DNA of 64,000 nt from Ligustrum vulgare (Eukaryota; Streptophyta; Magnoliopsida; Lamiales; Oleaceae), in assembly GCA_963555705.1 (NCBI GenBank), contig OY743171.1:24112852-24176851 (forward strand), given 5' to 3'. Both the position numbers and the translations under genes were made by a program. Shown one piece after another: positions 46,136 to 57,362 of this stretch (positions are counted from its first letter, which is position 1; each line of letters opens with the position of its first letter). The notes beneath the pieces are model-generated. The model did not search any database. It had not been told where the DNA came from and saw nothing but the letters and a program-made list of their open reading frames with translations.

Positions 46136-46170
46136 GGCGTCTCCAATAGATCCTCCATCTTCCGGGGGCC

Positions 46171-46345
46171 AGTTAAGGAAATCAAAGACAATGCAGAATC
46201 TTCAATATCATGATCACCACAATATTGTTGTAATCTTTTATTATCTGTTATTATTAGATAGAATTTTAATTATTCTTGTTTCCTAGTATAGGTGAATCAC
46301 TTCTATTATAAATTATTGCATCATTTATTAATGATGCAATAATTT
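46171..46345 (+). repeat. 3' LTR of the RE1-like element, truncated
   Basis: Begins AGTTAAGG after the polypurine tract 'tcttccgggggcc'. It is similar to the 5' LTR to about 46343, then diverges. Confidence 0.8.
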
Positions 46346-47236
46346 TGTACTTTTTGTAAATAATTACCCAAATTGACATCTTTATGTTTCCAATGCTAAT
46401 TTGAATACAAATAATTATTTCTAAACTTATAAGTACATATTCTCTAAAAAATCAAAGAAGTGTTTTTTGCAAATAGTTAGAAACTTGAACGTGGAAAAAT
46501 ACTTAGCTTTCACGCTTAACTTTTAACTTCAATAACTATTATATTTATAATTATAAATATTTAATTGCGCCAAGGCAAGGTCCGTTGGACTAGTTGCTAT
46601 ACAATCCTTGTCAATGTTTGGCTAAGCTAGAAATAAGTATAAGTTAAATGTTTCCAAACATGTTCAGATTTCACTGTTTCCAATTTGATCAATAGAAAAA
46701 TTAAACTCGTAAGGATATTATTTAAGCTCAGCGAAACATGCTTTTTGTACTTAGAATGTTTTCGACAATTCTCTATTCTACTTTTGTTAATCTTTTCCTG
46801 ATAGTTATTGCTAAAAATGTCAAGTTTGTGATTATTGTAGATGAAAATGAAGATGTTGAAGGAAATCTTATTATGGCAGGCTCCATCTTATGTGAGTCCT
46901 AATATGCTCTTCCATTCATAATTAGAATAATTTTAGGAAGACATTTTTAAGTGATATTGTGACATAGCTAACATAAATTGGATAGTATAAATAACTACCC
47001 CACCACTTACGATCACAGTGATATGATAATTTCTGAGATCGACGAAATTTAAATGATTTAACGTTTTTACTCAACATACTAAATTTTTAGACGAGATTGT
47101 TTAACTATAGTAAGGAGATGTCCGTGTGTTCAAGTTTCTATTTATGATGACTGTGTTTTCAAATATAAAATTTAAATCAGTTTATTTTCCAATATTTTAT
47201 TAATATACAATTTAAATCTAAATCTAATCTAAAATC
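46346..47236. other. intergenic, no gene seen
   Basis: AT-rich; only very short open frames. Confidence 0.5.
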
Positions 47237-48403
47237 TATGGGGGTTTTATTCAATTTAGATTTTGAAAGAGTTTTAAAATTTTTTAAAGCTTTTATCCTT
47301 TTGCAACACGCAATGAACGTTGTCGTATCCTTTCTCTCTACGGAAACACTGCGATTTGCAACATGCACAAAAACGTTACAAAAGGTTTTTTGCAACATTT
47401 TTTGCGCGTTGTCGTAGGCTATTTTTGTTATAGTGAGATTTTAATTGACATTCTAAAAGTATTTAAAAGTCTTTAAAAGTCATGTATTCTTCAAAATGTC
47501 AATGACTTTTAAAGACTCATACGAAATCCTCTATGCACTAACTTCTAAACAAAAAATACAACTACAAAATCTCTTAATTTGTCTCTCATTAACCTCCAAA
47601 ATTTTGAAGACTTTCAAAAAAAGAAAATTTATTTTAAATTGTAATTTGTTTCTTCCATATTTTTCTCCTTTCTTTCATGTTATTTTAGAAACATTAAACT
47701 TGTGATTTATTTTCATATTATTTTTAGAAACATACGACTAAAAAAGTCATTATTTTTCTCCTCTTCAACTTGTTAGATTTTTTTCTTTTTAATATTTTTT
47801 CTTTATATTTTGGCTCTCTTCTTTTTAATCTTTTATTTATTTATTCTATAAAAATAAATCCAACTAAAATTTTATAAGATTTTGTAGAAAGATAATAATT
47901 AAATTGTATCAAAACAAATAATAATTAAGCAAAGTGATTCTAAAATTTTCTTAAGAGAGATTTGTATATTAAAAAATATTAATTAAAAGTCAATCAAAAT
48001 TTATAAAAATTTGTATATTCAAAAAAATTTATGAACATTGTACAACTTTTATGTCGATATCAAAGATGATTTTATTTTCCCCCCATTTTTTAATCACAAA
48101 TGTTTCCCTGCACTAAAACTATTTATCTCTGAAGCTGTATTTTTTTTTTTTTTTTTGTAATTCACTTGACATATAATTATTATTAACGATTCACATTCAC
48201 AACATAAGAAAATTATGTTCAAGTTTTTCAATTAAAAAATAAAAACATGTAAAAGTTTTTGAAAGTTTATGAAAGTTTTTAAAATCAATATACAAAAGTC
48301 TTTGAAAGTTTATACAAATTTATAAAAGTCAATAAAATTTAATGAAATCTATTAAAAAAGTCATTAAATGTCTTTCAAAATCTCAATTGGATAAACCCCC
48401 TAT
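47237..48403. mobile_element. TIR element (PIF/Harbinger-like MITE type) with an inner CACTA-end remnant
   Basis: The left end GGGGGTTTTATTCAATTTAG (47240) and the reversed right end GGGGGTTTATCCAATTGAG (48400) form a roughly 30-bp imperfect inverted repeat continuing 'attttgaaaga'. It is flanked by 3-bp TAT on both sides (47237-47239, 48401-48403). A 3-bp duplication suits PIF/Harbinger, although TWA is canonical. At 47290-47441 a foreign-looking stretch ends ...tttttgttatagtg, the reverse complement of CACTATAACAAAAA, a CACTA-type terminus. The interior is full of 'aaagtctttaaaag' phrases and is non-coding. Superfamily call is tentative. Confidence 0.6.
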
Positions 48404-48412
48404 ATCTATACT

Positions 48413-49070
48413 TATATATACTTACTACTTTTAAAAGTCTCATAAAAGGAGAAACTTCTTTGAACTATTATACTCTCGCATCTTTTTAATAATTTCATAT
48501 TCACCATTAATTTTAATTAACATTTTTTAATATTTTATTTCATTTTGTTTTCGTATTGTTAATAAAAATAATTTTCATACATTTACAATCTAAGCTCTTC
48601 ACTTTCTCACTAAAATCTTTTAAATAAAATCAATAACTCTAAAAAATTTCTAATTTCTAATACGTCCTTCAATTAATATGAGAGAAATAAAAAATGAGTA
48701 CTTCTTGAATTAATTTTTTCACATACATATAATATTTTTTTAAAAAAATATATATATACTTCTAAAAGGCCTTAAAGGGAGATTTTTTTTTAATTATTAT
48801 TTTACCTTAATACCTTTTAATAATATCGTATTTACTGTTAATTTTAATTAATGTACAATTTTTTTAACATTTTATAATCTTATTGTCAATAAAAAATATT
48901 TTTCATATATTTACAATTTAAACTCTTCACTTTCCCACTAATTAAAGTCTTTCAAATAAAACTAATGACTCTTTGACAAATTAAAGTTTATGAACATCCT
49001 TCAACTAATATGAGAAAAAGAAAAAAAATATGAAATCCTTGAATTAATTTTTTACTTGTATAAAAAAAAA
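48413..49070. repeat. two-copy tandem duplication, about 335 bp per unit
   Basis: 48413-48735 and 48745-49070 share the same order of phrases: 'acttctaaaag', 'attaattttaattaa', 'tttacaatNtaaNctcttcactttc', 'cttcaattaatatgag' and 'cttgaattaattttt'. Diverged by many substitutions and small indels; non-coding. Confidence 0.75.
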
Positions 49071-49079
49071 AATTTGAAA

Positions 49080-49850
49080 AATTATTTTCACCTTCTACAC
49101 TAAACATTTTATTCTTTACTAGCCATATTCCAATTTTAAGTTTCTTGGTCAAATATTAATTTGACGCTTATTATATTCTCACCACCCATAAAAATAAAGT
49201 GCTGTGAAGATTCACTTCTTTATTCAAAAAACCAATTATTGAAGTATGATGTGTGTACATTTGTTTTTCTAAAATATTAATTGTATGAAAAATTAATTAA
49301 GTTTTGTTTTCCAATCAATTTAAATTTTTATGTTGAAATTTTGAAGTGCAAATTTGTTGAGATGATTATTTGTTTATGTTTTAAGATGGTTCTTATGTAT
49401 ATATTTTTATCTTGTATTCGAATTTTAAAGTGAAATTTTAGTTTTTACAGTTAAAATGTCACTAGGTATGCGCAACCATAAGTTAATATTTTGTAAATAT
49501 GTATTGTATTTTGTTCACCTCGACTCTTTTTACGATATTTCTGAACCTATTTTATTATCATCTGTTTACTATGTCAAACGATGAAATGAAATCACTAGGG
49601 CATGTTATTGTTTTTATTCCATCAAATCGATGAAAACGTCTCATTAGGTTATAGAAAAATTGGTTTGTGGTGGTTCTATCGATTTAGCCTTCATTTGGTA
49701 ATACTGCTTGGTTTATAAACTGATTTATTTATGATTTGAGGTAAAAAGTAGTGGTTGAAAATTGAAGATAGAAAACGTGGGCGGTTAAAAACTGATCTGA
49801 CAAATTGTGTAGTTTATAAAATGTTTATAAACCATTTTTTTCTATTTTAC
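49080..49850. other. intergenic, no gene seen
   Basis: Ordinary AT-rich sequence without repeats or open frames of note. Confidence 0.5.
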
Positions 49851-50166
49851 GAACACATGCTTAAAGAAATGTGTGTGCTACTTTTGGATTCACGACACCG
49901 AACACATGCTTAAAGAAATGTGTCTACTACTTTTGGATTCACGGCACTATGGCATTAGTGATGTGATCCATTATGGGGAACACGAAGAACATGTGGAAAT
50001 TAGACTCGAAATGCCGGAAAGCTCCAAATTCAAATCGGTAGATGATAACAACGCAACCCCGACCCCACGACACAAGAACCAGGAGTATATTAAACCCGAG
50101 ACCCATTACGATGCGGATGTAAGAATCAGAAGGGATGAACGCTACAAAGGTTGTCTAATCTTTTGA
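49851..50166 (+). other. 49-bp tandem duplication leading into an unrecognised open frame
   Basis: 'gaacacatgcttaaagaaat' + 'gtgt..ctacttttggattcacg(a/g)ca' occurs at 49851 and again at 49900. A 97-codon frame starts at 49873 and ends at 50166. Its second half (HYGEHEEHVEIRLEMPESSK, then a polar tail) has ordinary amino-acid composition and might be an exon or exon relic, but I do not recognise it and no promoter or splice context supports a gene. Confidence 0.35.
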
Positions 50167-50640
50167 TAAGTTCCATTTGTTCATTAAGAATAAAGAAGAA
50201 TAAGGGAATAACTCACCTTTAATTATTAATAATCTAAAAGTTGTGTTTACAATGAATGAAAAAGTAACTAATAAAGAGTATTTTCATGAAATAGGCCAAA
50301 ACCTTAACATATGGGCCCAAAACAGAAAAATAATTAAAAATGCGAAAAACCCTAAATATTATACCCACGTGATAGCGTAGGCACTTTAGTAGCGATCGCT
50401 TGGAGAGGCCAAAATCTCTCGGGTCTCTTTTTCAGTGCAAGTCGCGATCGCGATCCATTGTACTCCACGCGGTCTCGTGGTTCAAATCTCCAACTCGTTG
50501 GTTTTGAACTTGATTTTGGGACCAAATCACTTGTATTACCTTTGGTTCCTCTTCTATCATGTCATGAGTAAAAAGTAGAGCCCTGGTCCTGAACTTAAAT
50601 GCTCATCCACCTAAGCTTGCATAATCATTGCATGGCTTGT
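50167..50640 (-). repeat. LTR-like remnant with GCGATCGC palindromes
   Basis: On the minus strand it reads ...GGATCGCGATCGCGACTTG, then AGCGATCGCTAC, 'tatcacgtgggtataatatt', 'tttttaattatttttctgtt' and 'tttttcattcattgtaa'. The order and wording resemble the U3-R region of the gypsy LTRs at 56575-57362 and 58966-59753 (palindromes, 'ttttaattatttgtttgcc', 'catttcattgtaatcagac' style). No partner LTR, target duplication or primer site was found, so it may be a solo or broken LTR. Confidence 0.4.
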
Positions 50641-51133
50641 TTGATCTTCTTAGCCATCAGCTTCGTTATTGGTCCCATCGGCACATGCAACGGGTCTTTG
50701 CTCGTTGGCCCACTCCGGTACTCATCATCCCCAACTCCTGCATCAAACCAATGTTTTCACTAAACCAATGTTTTAAACCCAACCCCTGCATCAACCTGAA
50801 AATGAGAAAGGGTCAAAGGGTCGATCTGGGGTCGACTAGGTAATTTAGAAAAAATTCATAAAAACAAAAATAAAAAATAAAAATTATCCAAACTAAATTA
50901 ATACCTAGATTCAATCTTCTCTTTTGAAGTCACTTTAAAGTTTAATCCAATTCAAACAAAATATAGATTCACGGTTGTTAATTTTATTATTATATTATAA
51001 TTGATTTCAAAACATTTAAAAATACTTTAACCCCAAAAAAATAAAAATAACAGCAATATTTAATAGTGCCAATCCTTGATGTGGTATTGGCAATCAATAG
51101 TCCTTCATACAAGGAATGTTGATTGAATTCAAG
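50641..51133. other. intergenic, no gene seen
   Basis: Short open frame at 50628-50843 resembles nothing known; remainder AT-rich. Confidence 0.45.
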
Positions 51134-51549
51134 GGCTAGAGGGAGTGTGAATTTGTTCACCCTCACAATAGAGGGTTACGGTGACCCTCTTTTTGTGAGG
51201 ATAAAATATACATTTATAATATTGATAAATGTGAAAAAAATTTGTTTATATTATTCTGTTCATCGAGAGCTTCAATATGACTATAATATTGATATATAAT
51301 TTTTGTTATTTTAAAAATTACTTAATTTACAGATAATTAAACAATTTAGCACTAAAAATAAAACTTTTAAAATAATAAAATTTATATAGCAAGATTATAT
51401 TCATATTGAACCTCTCGATATATAGTATAATATAAACAAGAAAAATATAATTTTTACAAATTTTAATACATGTATTTCCTTCTCACAAAAAAGAGGGTCA
51501 CCATAACCCTCTTTTGTGAGGGTGAACAAATTTAATCTCGGCTAGAGGG
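51134..51549. mobile_element. Mutator-type MITE
   Basis: Element 51144-51539 (396 bp) is flanked by an exact 10-bp duplication, ggctagaggg (51134-51143 and 51540-51549). The ends are an inverted repeat of about 55 bp: 'aatttgttcaccctcacaa' then 'agagggtta(c/t)ggtgaccctc'. Long TIRs plus a 9-11-bp duplication are characteristic of Mutator-like elements. Non-coding, AT-rich centre. Confidence 0.88.
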
Positions 51550-52190
51550 GGCGGTGATAAGCAGCTCATCCTTTTAATTTTTTTATTATTATTTTTTTGG
51601 TATTTATAAATTAGTATATAATAAATAAATTAATTAATTAATACAAAATGTTAAAAAATGACCCGTCTAACCCTTGAAACTTGGGATCAGGTTGGCGGGT
51701 CTCACAAAAACTAGCTGAGTCATTGGGTTATTGCCTGAGTTTTCTCAATCTGATTTTTAACCTTTCTGTGATCCAATTTTTGAACTGGATCACGATTTTT
51801 AATATAAAATATTATTTATTATTAATATAAAATTAATAAAAAATTCTTATACATAACTAAAATATATATGATTAAGTTGAAATTGTAGAGATTAATATGG
51901 ACTAACATTAAATATAAATATAATGATAATAAAATTATAATACAATTAACTTTGCCTATTTGGACTCCATTAAAATTATAATCCATTTTTCTATTTTCAA
52001 TTTTCAACACACTTTATTTAATGTGTCTATTCATCATATCCATTCACTAGTTCTGAATAGTCATTAAGCCATGCAAACGCCATGTACAATCGTCACATTG
52101 TCACCATCCATGCATGTAACAACTCACCGATCCATCCTAATGCCATATCATCGAGGCACGATTCCATTTATGAAAACTTTAAGGCTCATC
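51550..52190. other. intergenic, no gene seen
   Basis: AT-rich, with (ATTA)-like runs near 51630. Confidence 0.45.
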
Positions 52191-52440
52191 ATTGCTCCTC
52201 CAGATGATGCATACTTGCTAAGTGCAAAGTCCTCCTTTAAAGCACCCAATGCGACATACGTGATGTGCAACCATTGCTCCCCACAATGATGCATACTTGC
52301 TAAGTGCAAAGTCTTCCTTTAAAGCGCCCAATGTGACATACGTGACGTGCAACCATTGCTCCCCGCGATGATGCATACTTGCTAAGTGTAAAGTCCTCCT
52401 TTAAAGCGCCCAATGTGACATGTGTGATGTGCAACGACAA
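52190..52440. repeat. 82-bp tandem repeat, three units
   Basis: 'atgatgcatacttgctaagt' starts at 52204, 52286 and 52368, each followed by 'gcaaagtcctcctttaaagc', 'gcccaatgtgacatacgtga' and 'tgtgcaaccattgctcc'. Units differ by 3-6 bases. Confidence 0.93.
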
Positions 52441-53630
52441 GTGTCGGGGTTAGGGTCGATGTCAATGTCGGGGTTGCGGGCATAGGTGTTGTAAATAAGT
52501 CAAGTTTCTTGTAAACTTTTCGAGTAGGGTAAGGCACTTAAAATACTAGTGGGTCTTTCACATAATGAGTTTTCTATTGGAGACTTTTCCAATTACCCAA
52601 CTTTAACGATCCAAATTCTAATAATCCGGGACGCCACTTCGTCATTTAAATTTACCTTTATTGCAAAAAATAAATTTAATTTTTTAATCATCACATTCAT
52701 TATTTGAAAAAAAAAAAAAAACTTTAGCGGAAACTAAATCAATTGAATTATAAAACAATTCATAAAACTTAAATCTCAATTTTTCAAAGGAAAGTAAAGA
52801 TAAATAATTGAATCGGTAATACTCATGAAACTTGACTAAAACATAGTATCATTATTTGCCAATGCTGCCCTTTCATTTGCCGCAATCTCCGAGATCTGCA
52901 AAAACTATTAAAAATAGAATGAGTATTTCGAAAAAATACTTAGTAGACTCATCGCCAATAATTAATTTACAGAATAATTTAACACATACTTATGCAATCA
53001 TACAGTGACATCATCATCATAATCATAGGCTATTTTTATAAAATCACATGCTCTTTAAAAATCATAAGGTGTGGGTAGTCTCGTCTCATGCATTAAAGCA
53101 TGTAAGTTATGCATAACAACATCATTTCTTAACTTATTTCATAAGAGATATTCTCGTCTCGTCTCATGCATCAAAGCATATAAATCACGTAATTTCAGAT
53201 AAGACATGTCATTATAATTTAGACTAATTAGTGTGGGCGAGTCTACCTTAAATCACGATTTTGAAAAATAAAACTGGAAAGTTACATCAATCTTCTAAAT
53301 CACCATACGCCTCGTCTAGCCAAAAGAAAATTAAATTAATTTAGTACTTTTTGAAATTTAAAGATTAAAGTGACAAAATAAAATTTAGGAACTAAATTGA
53401 AGTTTTAAAGAAGGTTGGGGTTTAAAAAGTCTAGGGGCTGAAATGGACTTATTTTTGAAAATGGAAAAGGACTGACTTATAGGATTTCAAAATACTAGGG
53501 TTCAATTAACTTATTCCAAAACTGCAGGGATTTAGTTAAAGGGCTCTAGAAATAAGGGGACTGAAATAGCTACTTTTAAACCTTGAGGGGTTTAAAAGGT
53601 AATTTTGAAAATAAAATCAAATACAACAAT
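52441..53630. other. intergenic; loosely repeated phrases
   Basis: 'ctcgtctcatgcatNaaagcatNtaa' occurs near 53080 and 53160. Between 53370 and 53610 'gg(g/a)ctgaaatggact' phrases recur. No gene seen. Confidence 0.45.
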
Positions 53631-53908
53631 TATATAAATGTTCCTCTCTCTCTCTCTCTCTCCCCTCATTTACAATCAGAGAAGAGAGGCGAGAGGGAGA
53701 GACGCGACGGAAGGGGGGGGGGGATTCTGGTCTCCTCTCTGTCGAGACAGTTGGCCAGCAGCCGGAGGTGGCGCCGTCGACCCATGGCGGCATCGAGTGC
53801 GGTGGGTGTGTGATAAAGGAGGAGGGCTTGGGCGAGTTGGTACAAAATGGTGGCTTGCATTCGAATTTGGATTGGCGATTTCCGGCGATAATCAGGTCGA
53901 AGGTTGAG
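53630..53908 (+). promoter_or_regulatory. possible transcription start region with a first exon
   Basis: 'tatataaatg' at 53631 is followed by a (CT)n tract (53643-53662), a purine tract and a poly-G. About 270 bp later comes GTTGAG|GTAAGTTT at 53907, a good 5' splice site. The layout resembles a plant promoter with a short first exon, and open frames of 76-89 codons cross it. But no downstream exon could be found, so this is a weak suggestion. Confidence 0.25.
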
Positions 53909-55100
53909 GTAAGTTTATAGGTATGCTTGATTCATTGTTTTCTTGGTTTGTTTTGATTGATTTTTGAATTGGGGCAGAGGTGGTAAGTGGAGGTGGCGGG
54001 TGAGGATGTGTTGATTTTTGGTTTGGGTTGAATGCATGGTGTAAGGCGGCGGTAAAGGGGTTGGAGGTGATGGCTGTGGTGGTGGTGGTGATGTTCACGG
54101 TTCGAGTGGTGTAGGTTTCGAATTGGTGCAGTAGCGGGTGAGCGGCGATTGTGGGGGTGTTGTTGTGAGGTCGGCTGCTAGTGATGGGTTTTGTGGTGGC
54201 GGTTGTGGTGATGACAGTGGTTGGTTTTGTGGTGTTTATGGAATTGGTTATGCGTTGGTGACTAGAAATCTACGCTCTAGCATCAACGTGAATTTCTCCG
54301 TTGTATGACTGCTGTGAAGTGATACTAGAGAGGGAAATGGTTCATACCATGACACTCTCTGCTCGGCTATGTGACGAATTAGATCTGTGTGGGGGAATAA
54401 GAATGTATATTCTGTTGACTGTATCAATTTTGGTAAATTGTCGCATATTTGGTTTAGGCAGTATTGTGTGCATTTGCAAGGGGATTGAAGTTGATTGGTG
54501 ACTGTAATTACGGGATTGTCGTCAGAAGAAAGGGACCTACCAACATGGGATAGCCATTGCACTTGCTTTTGATCAGCTTTGACAAGTAGGGGAATGATTC
54601 TAGGATTTCATTATGGATTAAAATTTGGGAAGGCAAGAATGGATCTTCGATTGGGGGAGAATGTTTGGGGATTTAGGGAAGTGATTCAACTAGTTGAATA
54701 AAGGAAAGAGACAAACGTGGGAGGGAGAATTTTGGTTGATTATGATGTTAAACATGGCAACTTAGTGTAGGATCAAATTTTGGCTAATTTCTTGATTGGT
54801 GATTGAGTGAGTGAGGATTAGGGAGGAAAATGTTGATTGAGAGGAAATGGATGAAGAAGGTTGGAAATGGAAACGTGCGGAAACTGAGGAGAAATATATG
54901 ATAAAGAAATGGGGGAACCGTGAGGGTTTTTGGAAATTGATTTAGCTGATAAATAGGTTGGGCTCTATAATTGGGCCAAGGGAGTTTGGATTTAAATTAA
55001 GGGAAAATTGCACCGTATACTACGAAATCAACACTAAAATGATTTATATTGTTTAGGAAATAAAAACTGAAAATTACGTTCTTCCATACCACTGCACAAC
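53909..55100. other. GT/GA-rich non-coding region
   Basis: 53960-54250 is rich in 'ggtggtggtgatg'-type sequence; the remainder has 60-100-codon frames on both strands with no recognisable domain. Could be the intron and body of a non-coding transcript. Confidence 0.35.
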
Positions 55101-55422
55101 CATCGCCGATGCTGATGCCGCTCGTCTTCTTCCCTACGGATGCTGCCGCTCGTCTTCTTCGCTGATGCTGCACAACCAACAAATCACCACCGTCCGTGAG
55201 GGCTGAGCCGAGAAGTGAAGAGGTTGCCGATGATCAATGAATTGCATGTTGCTGAGGAGTGCGGGTGCTTGGTGATGGAGTTGGAACTGTGTGTGGGTTG
55301 AGAGTGCTGTTGGCTGGAGTGAAGGTTGCGGTTGCTGTGCTGGTTGCGGCTGATGAGAGAAGAGGAGGAGTTGTGCGTGGCTGTTGTGTGTTAGAGAGGT
55401 TGGTTCAGGGTGGGTGGGTGGG

Positions 55423-55429
<7 letters not shown>

Positions 55430-55470
<41 letters not shown>
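55430..55470. repeat. (GA)n microsatellite
   Basis: About 20 uninterrupted GA units following 'gggtgtgtgtg'. Confidence 0.95.
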
Positions 55471-55474
<4 letters not shown>

Positions 55475-55544
55475 TTGCTGTTGTGCGTTATGGAGAAATG
55501 GAGATGCTAGTGCTCAAGGCTACCAGCCGTTGGTGTGAAGAGAA

Positions 55545-55740
55545 GTACTGAGTAAAGTATCATAAGAAATAGTGTGAAGTTTCAAGTTGTGATACTGCAA
55601 TTTCGTCCAAAGTATCATAAACATTTGATAAAGTTTCAAATTATGATACCAAAAATTTGAAAGTATCATAAGTATCATGTTATGATACTTTAAAAGTATC
55701 ATAAGATACTTTGAAAGTATCACAACATGATATTTAATGA
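55545..55740. repeat. cluster of 'aagtatcataa' motifs forming inverted repeats
   Basis: '(a)agtatcata(a)' or its complement 'ttatgatact' appears at least nine times in about 200 bp. The block 'agtatcatgttatgatact' near 55672 is a perfect short palindrome, and larger stems can be drawn around it. No TE termini found. Confidence 0.7.
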
Positions 55741-56574
55741 AAACAGTATTTGTACAAAAAGAAAAAAAAATTGAAGTATTTTTCAATTTTTTTTTTTAAT
55801 GTAGTAAATTTCAATTATGATATAAAAAGATAGGTATTTATGCAAACGTCCCTTAAATTAAATAAAAATTTGGACTTAAAATAATTTGAATCCAATTAAT
55901 TGAAAATTGGACTTTAAAAATAAATAATGGACTTGGGACATCATTTAATAAAACTTGAAATTTGACTAAGATAAAATTTAAAATAAATTTAATTTCACTT
56001 CATTGGCTAGACGATCACGTTTTAAAAATAAATGGGCAAAGTCGTAGCGACACAATTTAAAAATAATACTTATTTAAATAAGTCATGAAAAATTCTCGGT
56101 TGCTGCAACCCAATTATTTGTTATTGCCCATGTAATTAAATATATTTTATTTAATAATAACTCATGTAATAACTGAACCCATAAATCAATTAATTTCAAT
56201 AATCCTCCACATGAATGGAAGAAATTGACTTTCAAGGAAGACAAAAGAAGAACATAATTTGAAATATGACACTTCAAGATTGATAGTTTTCGCTTTGAAC
56301 CTTCCATAGTAAGAATCTATCAACTCACTTGGCTAATCAGTGAACACAACATTTTGAATGTCAGTCGTTATTGTAAGCTCGGTCAACAGATCAAACACGT
56401 CACCGCTCATATAAAACATGGTTCTCTATTATATTCATTATTTTGGCCATGAAATACTTCGGGTTCAACAAGTGGTTTTAGAGAATTCGCTTAAACATTC
56501 TAAAAGAACTAGACACGTTCACTAACATAGGTGGTATTTTATAAAGAGTATTCTACAATACCCGTTTGTACTAA

Positions 56575-57362
56575 TGATGAGATTCGAAGCGCGGAAGAAA
56601 CGTCGGAAAGTTCCGAACCCAGGTTGTGGTTGGACGGATGAATCATGACCCGATATTCACGACGCGATGACTCGACGATGCGGAATAAAGAACCACGACT
56701 TTCGAAACGCCACAAGGATTTGCCCAATCTCTTTGATAAGTCTCTGATTTTGAACGCCACAAATACTCTCACGAATATTTGATAAGTTCTGGATGAACGC
56801 CACAAGATAATCAATCTTGATAAGTTCGGGTTTATAATGTAAATTCACATATTAAACAATTGAAAAACATTCAATCTTTTTTTATTCAATAATCAAAGTC
56901 TGATTACAATGAATGGAAAAAGCGTATAAATAAGCAAAATAAAACCCTAGTCGCTAATCTACTCAAAATAGAATTCTAATTAGACTAAAATTCTAAAATA
57001 GGCAAACAAATAATTAAAAACGGAAAAATAATCAAAATCCCTGAAAATTCGGAAAATTAGATTTACGGCCTTGATGAACTCATTTACGGCCGTAAATGAC
57101 TTTCTGTTTAAGACTTACGGTCGTGACCATATTCTTTACGGCCGTAATGAAGGTTCTGCTCAAATTTGCGATAACTGTGTTACGGCCGTAATTCCAAATG
57201 TTACGGCCGTAAAAGGCCTGCTGCTTAATTTTCTGGTTCTTTTCGACACGGTTTGATCTTCAAAGCTCATCGAACCTGCTGAATTCTTATTTTGGCTTGA
57301 ATATTTAAATTTTTCCGTCAAACTTGCTATGACTCCGATTGTCGAGGGTCCGGAACACATCA
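56575..57362 (-). repeat. 3' LTR of the short gypsy element
   Basis: 788 bp; minus strand TGATGTGTTCC to CGAATCTCATCA. It carries the TTACGGCCGTAA cluster. Confidence 0.94.
57064..57212 (-). promoter_or_regulatory. cluster of TTACGGCCGTAA palindromes
   Basis: At least seven full or one-mismatch copies of TTACGGCCGTAA occur in about 150 bp, 130-270 bp upstream (element sense) of a TATTTATA box at about 56932-56925. The counterpart in the other LTR is 59455-59603, with a few copies mutated. Perfect palindromes at this spacing suggest a binding site array; that is inference. Confidence 0.7.

Larger units (their letters stand above)
41535..46345 (+). mobile_element. RE1-like Ty1/copia retrotransposon, heavily mutated
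   Basis: Short LTRs (about 188 bp) at 41535-41722 and 46171-about 46345 enclose a primer site, gag, protease, integrase, RT and RNase H on the plus strand, all with many stops and shifts. The 3' LTR loses similarity after about 46343, so its end and a target duplication could not be fixed. The short LTR ending at TCTTCA next to TGGCATCAGAGC and the 'HTNYFSWKLQFTSLFYG' gag are of the RE1/Retrofit type. The 5' and 3' LTRs differ clearly, so the insertion is old. Confidence 0.9.

Noticed and set aside
49873..50166. Small heat-shock protein fragment (EHVEIRLEMPESSK resembles the start of an alpha-crystallin domain)
   Set aside because: The similarity covers about a dozen residues and the following text does not continue the domain.
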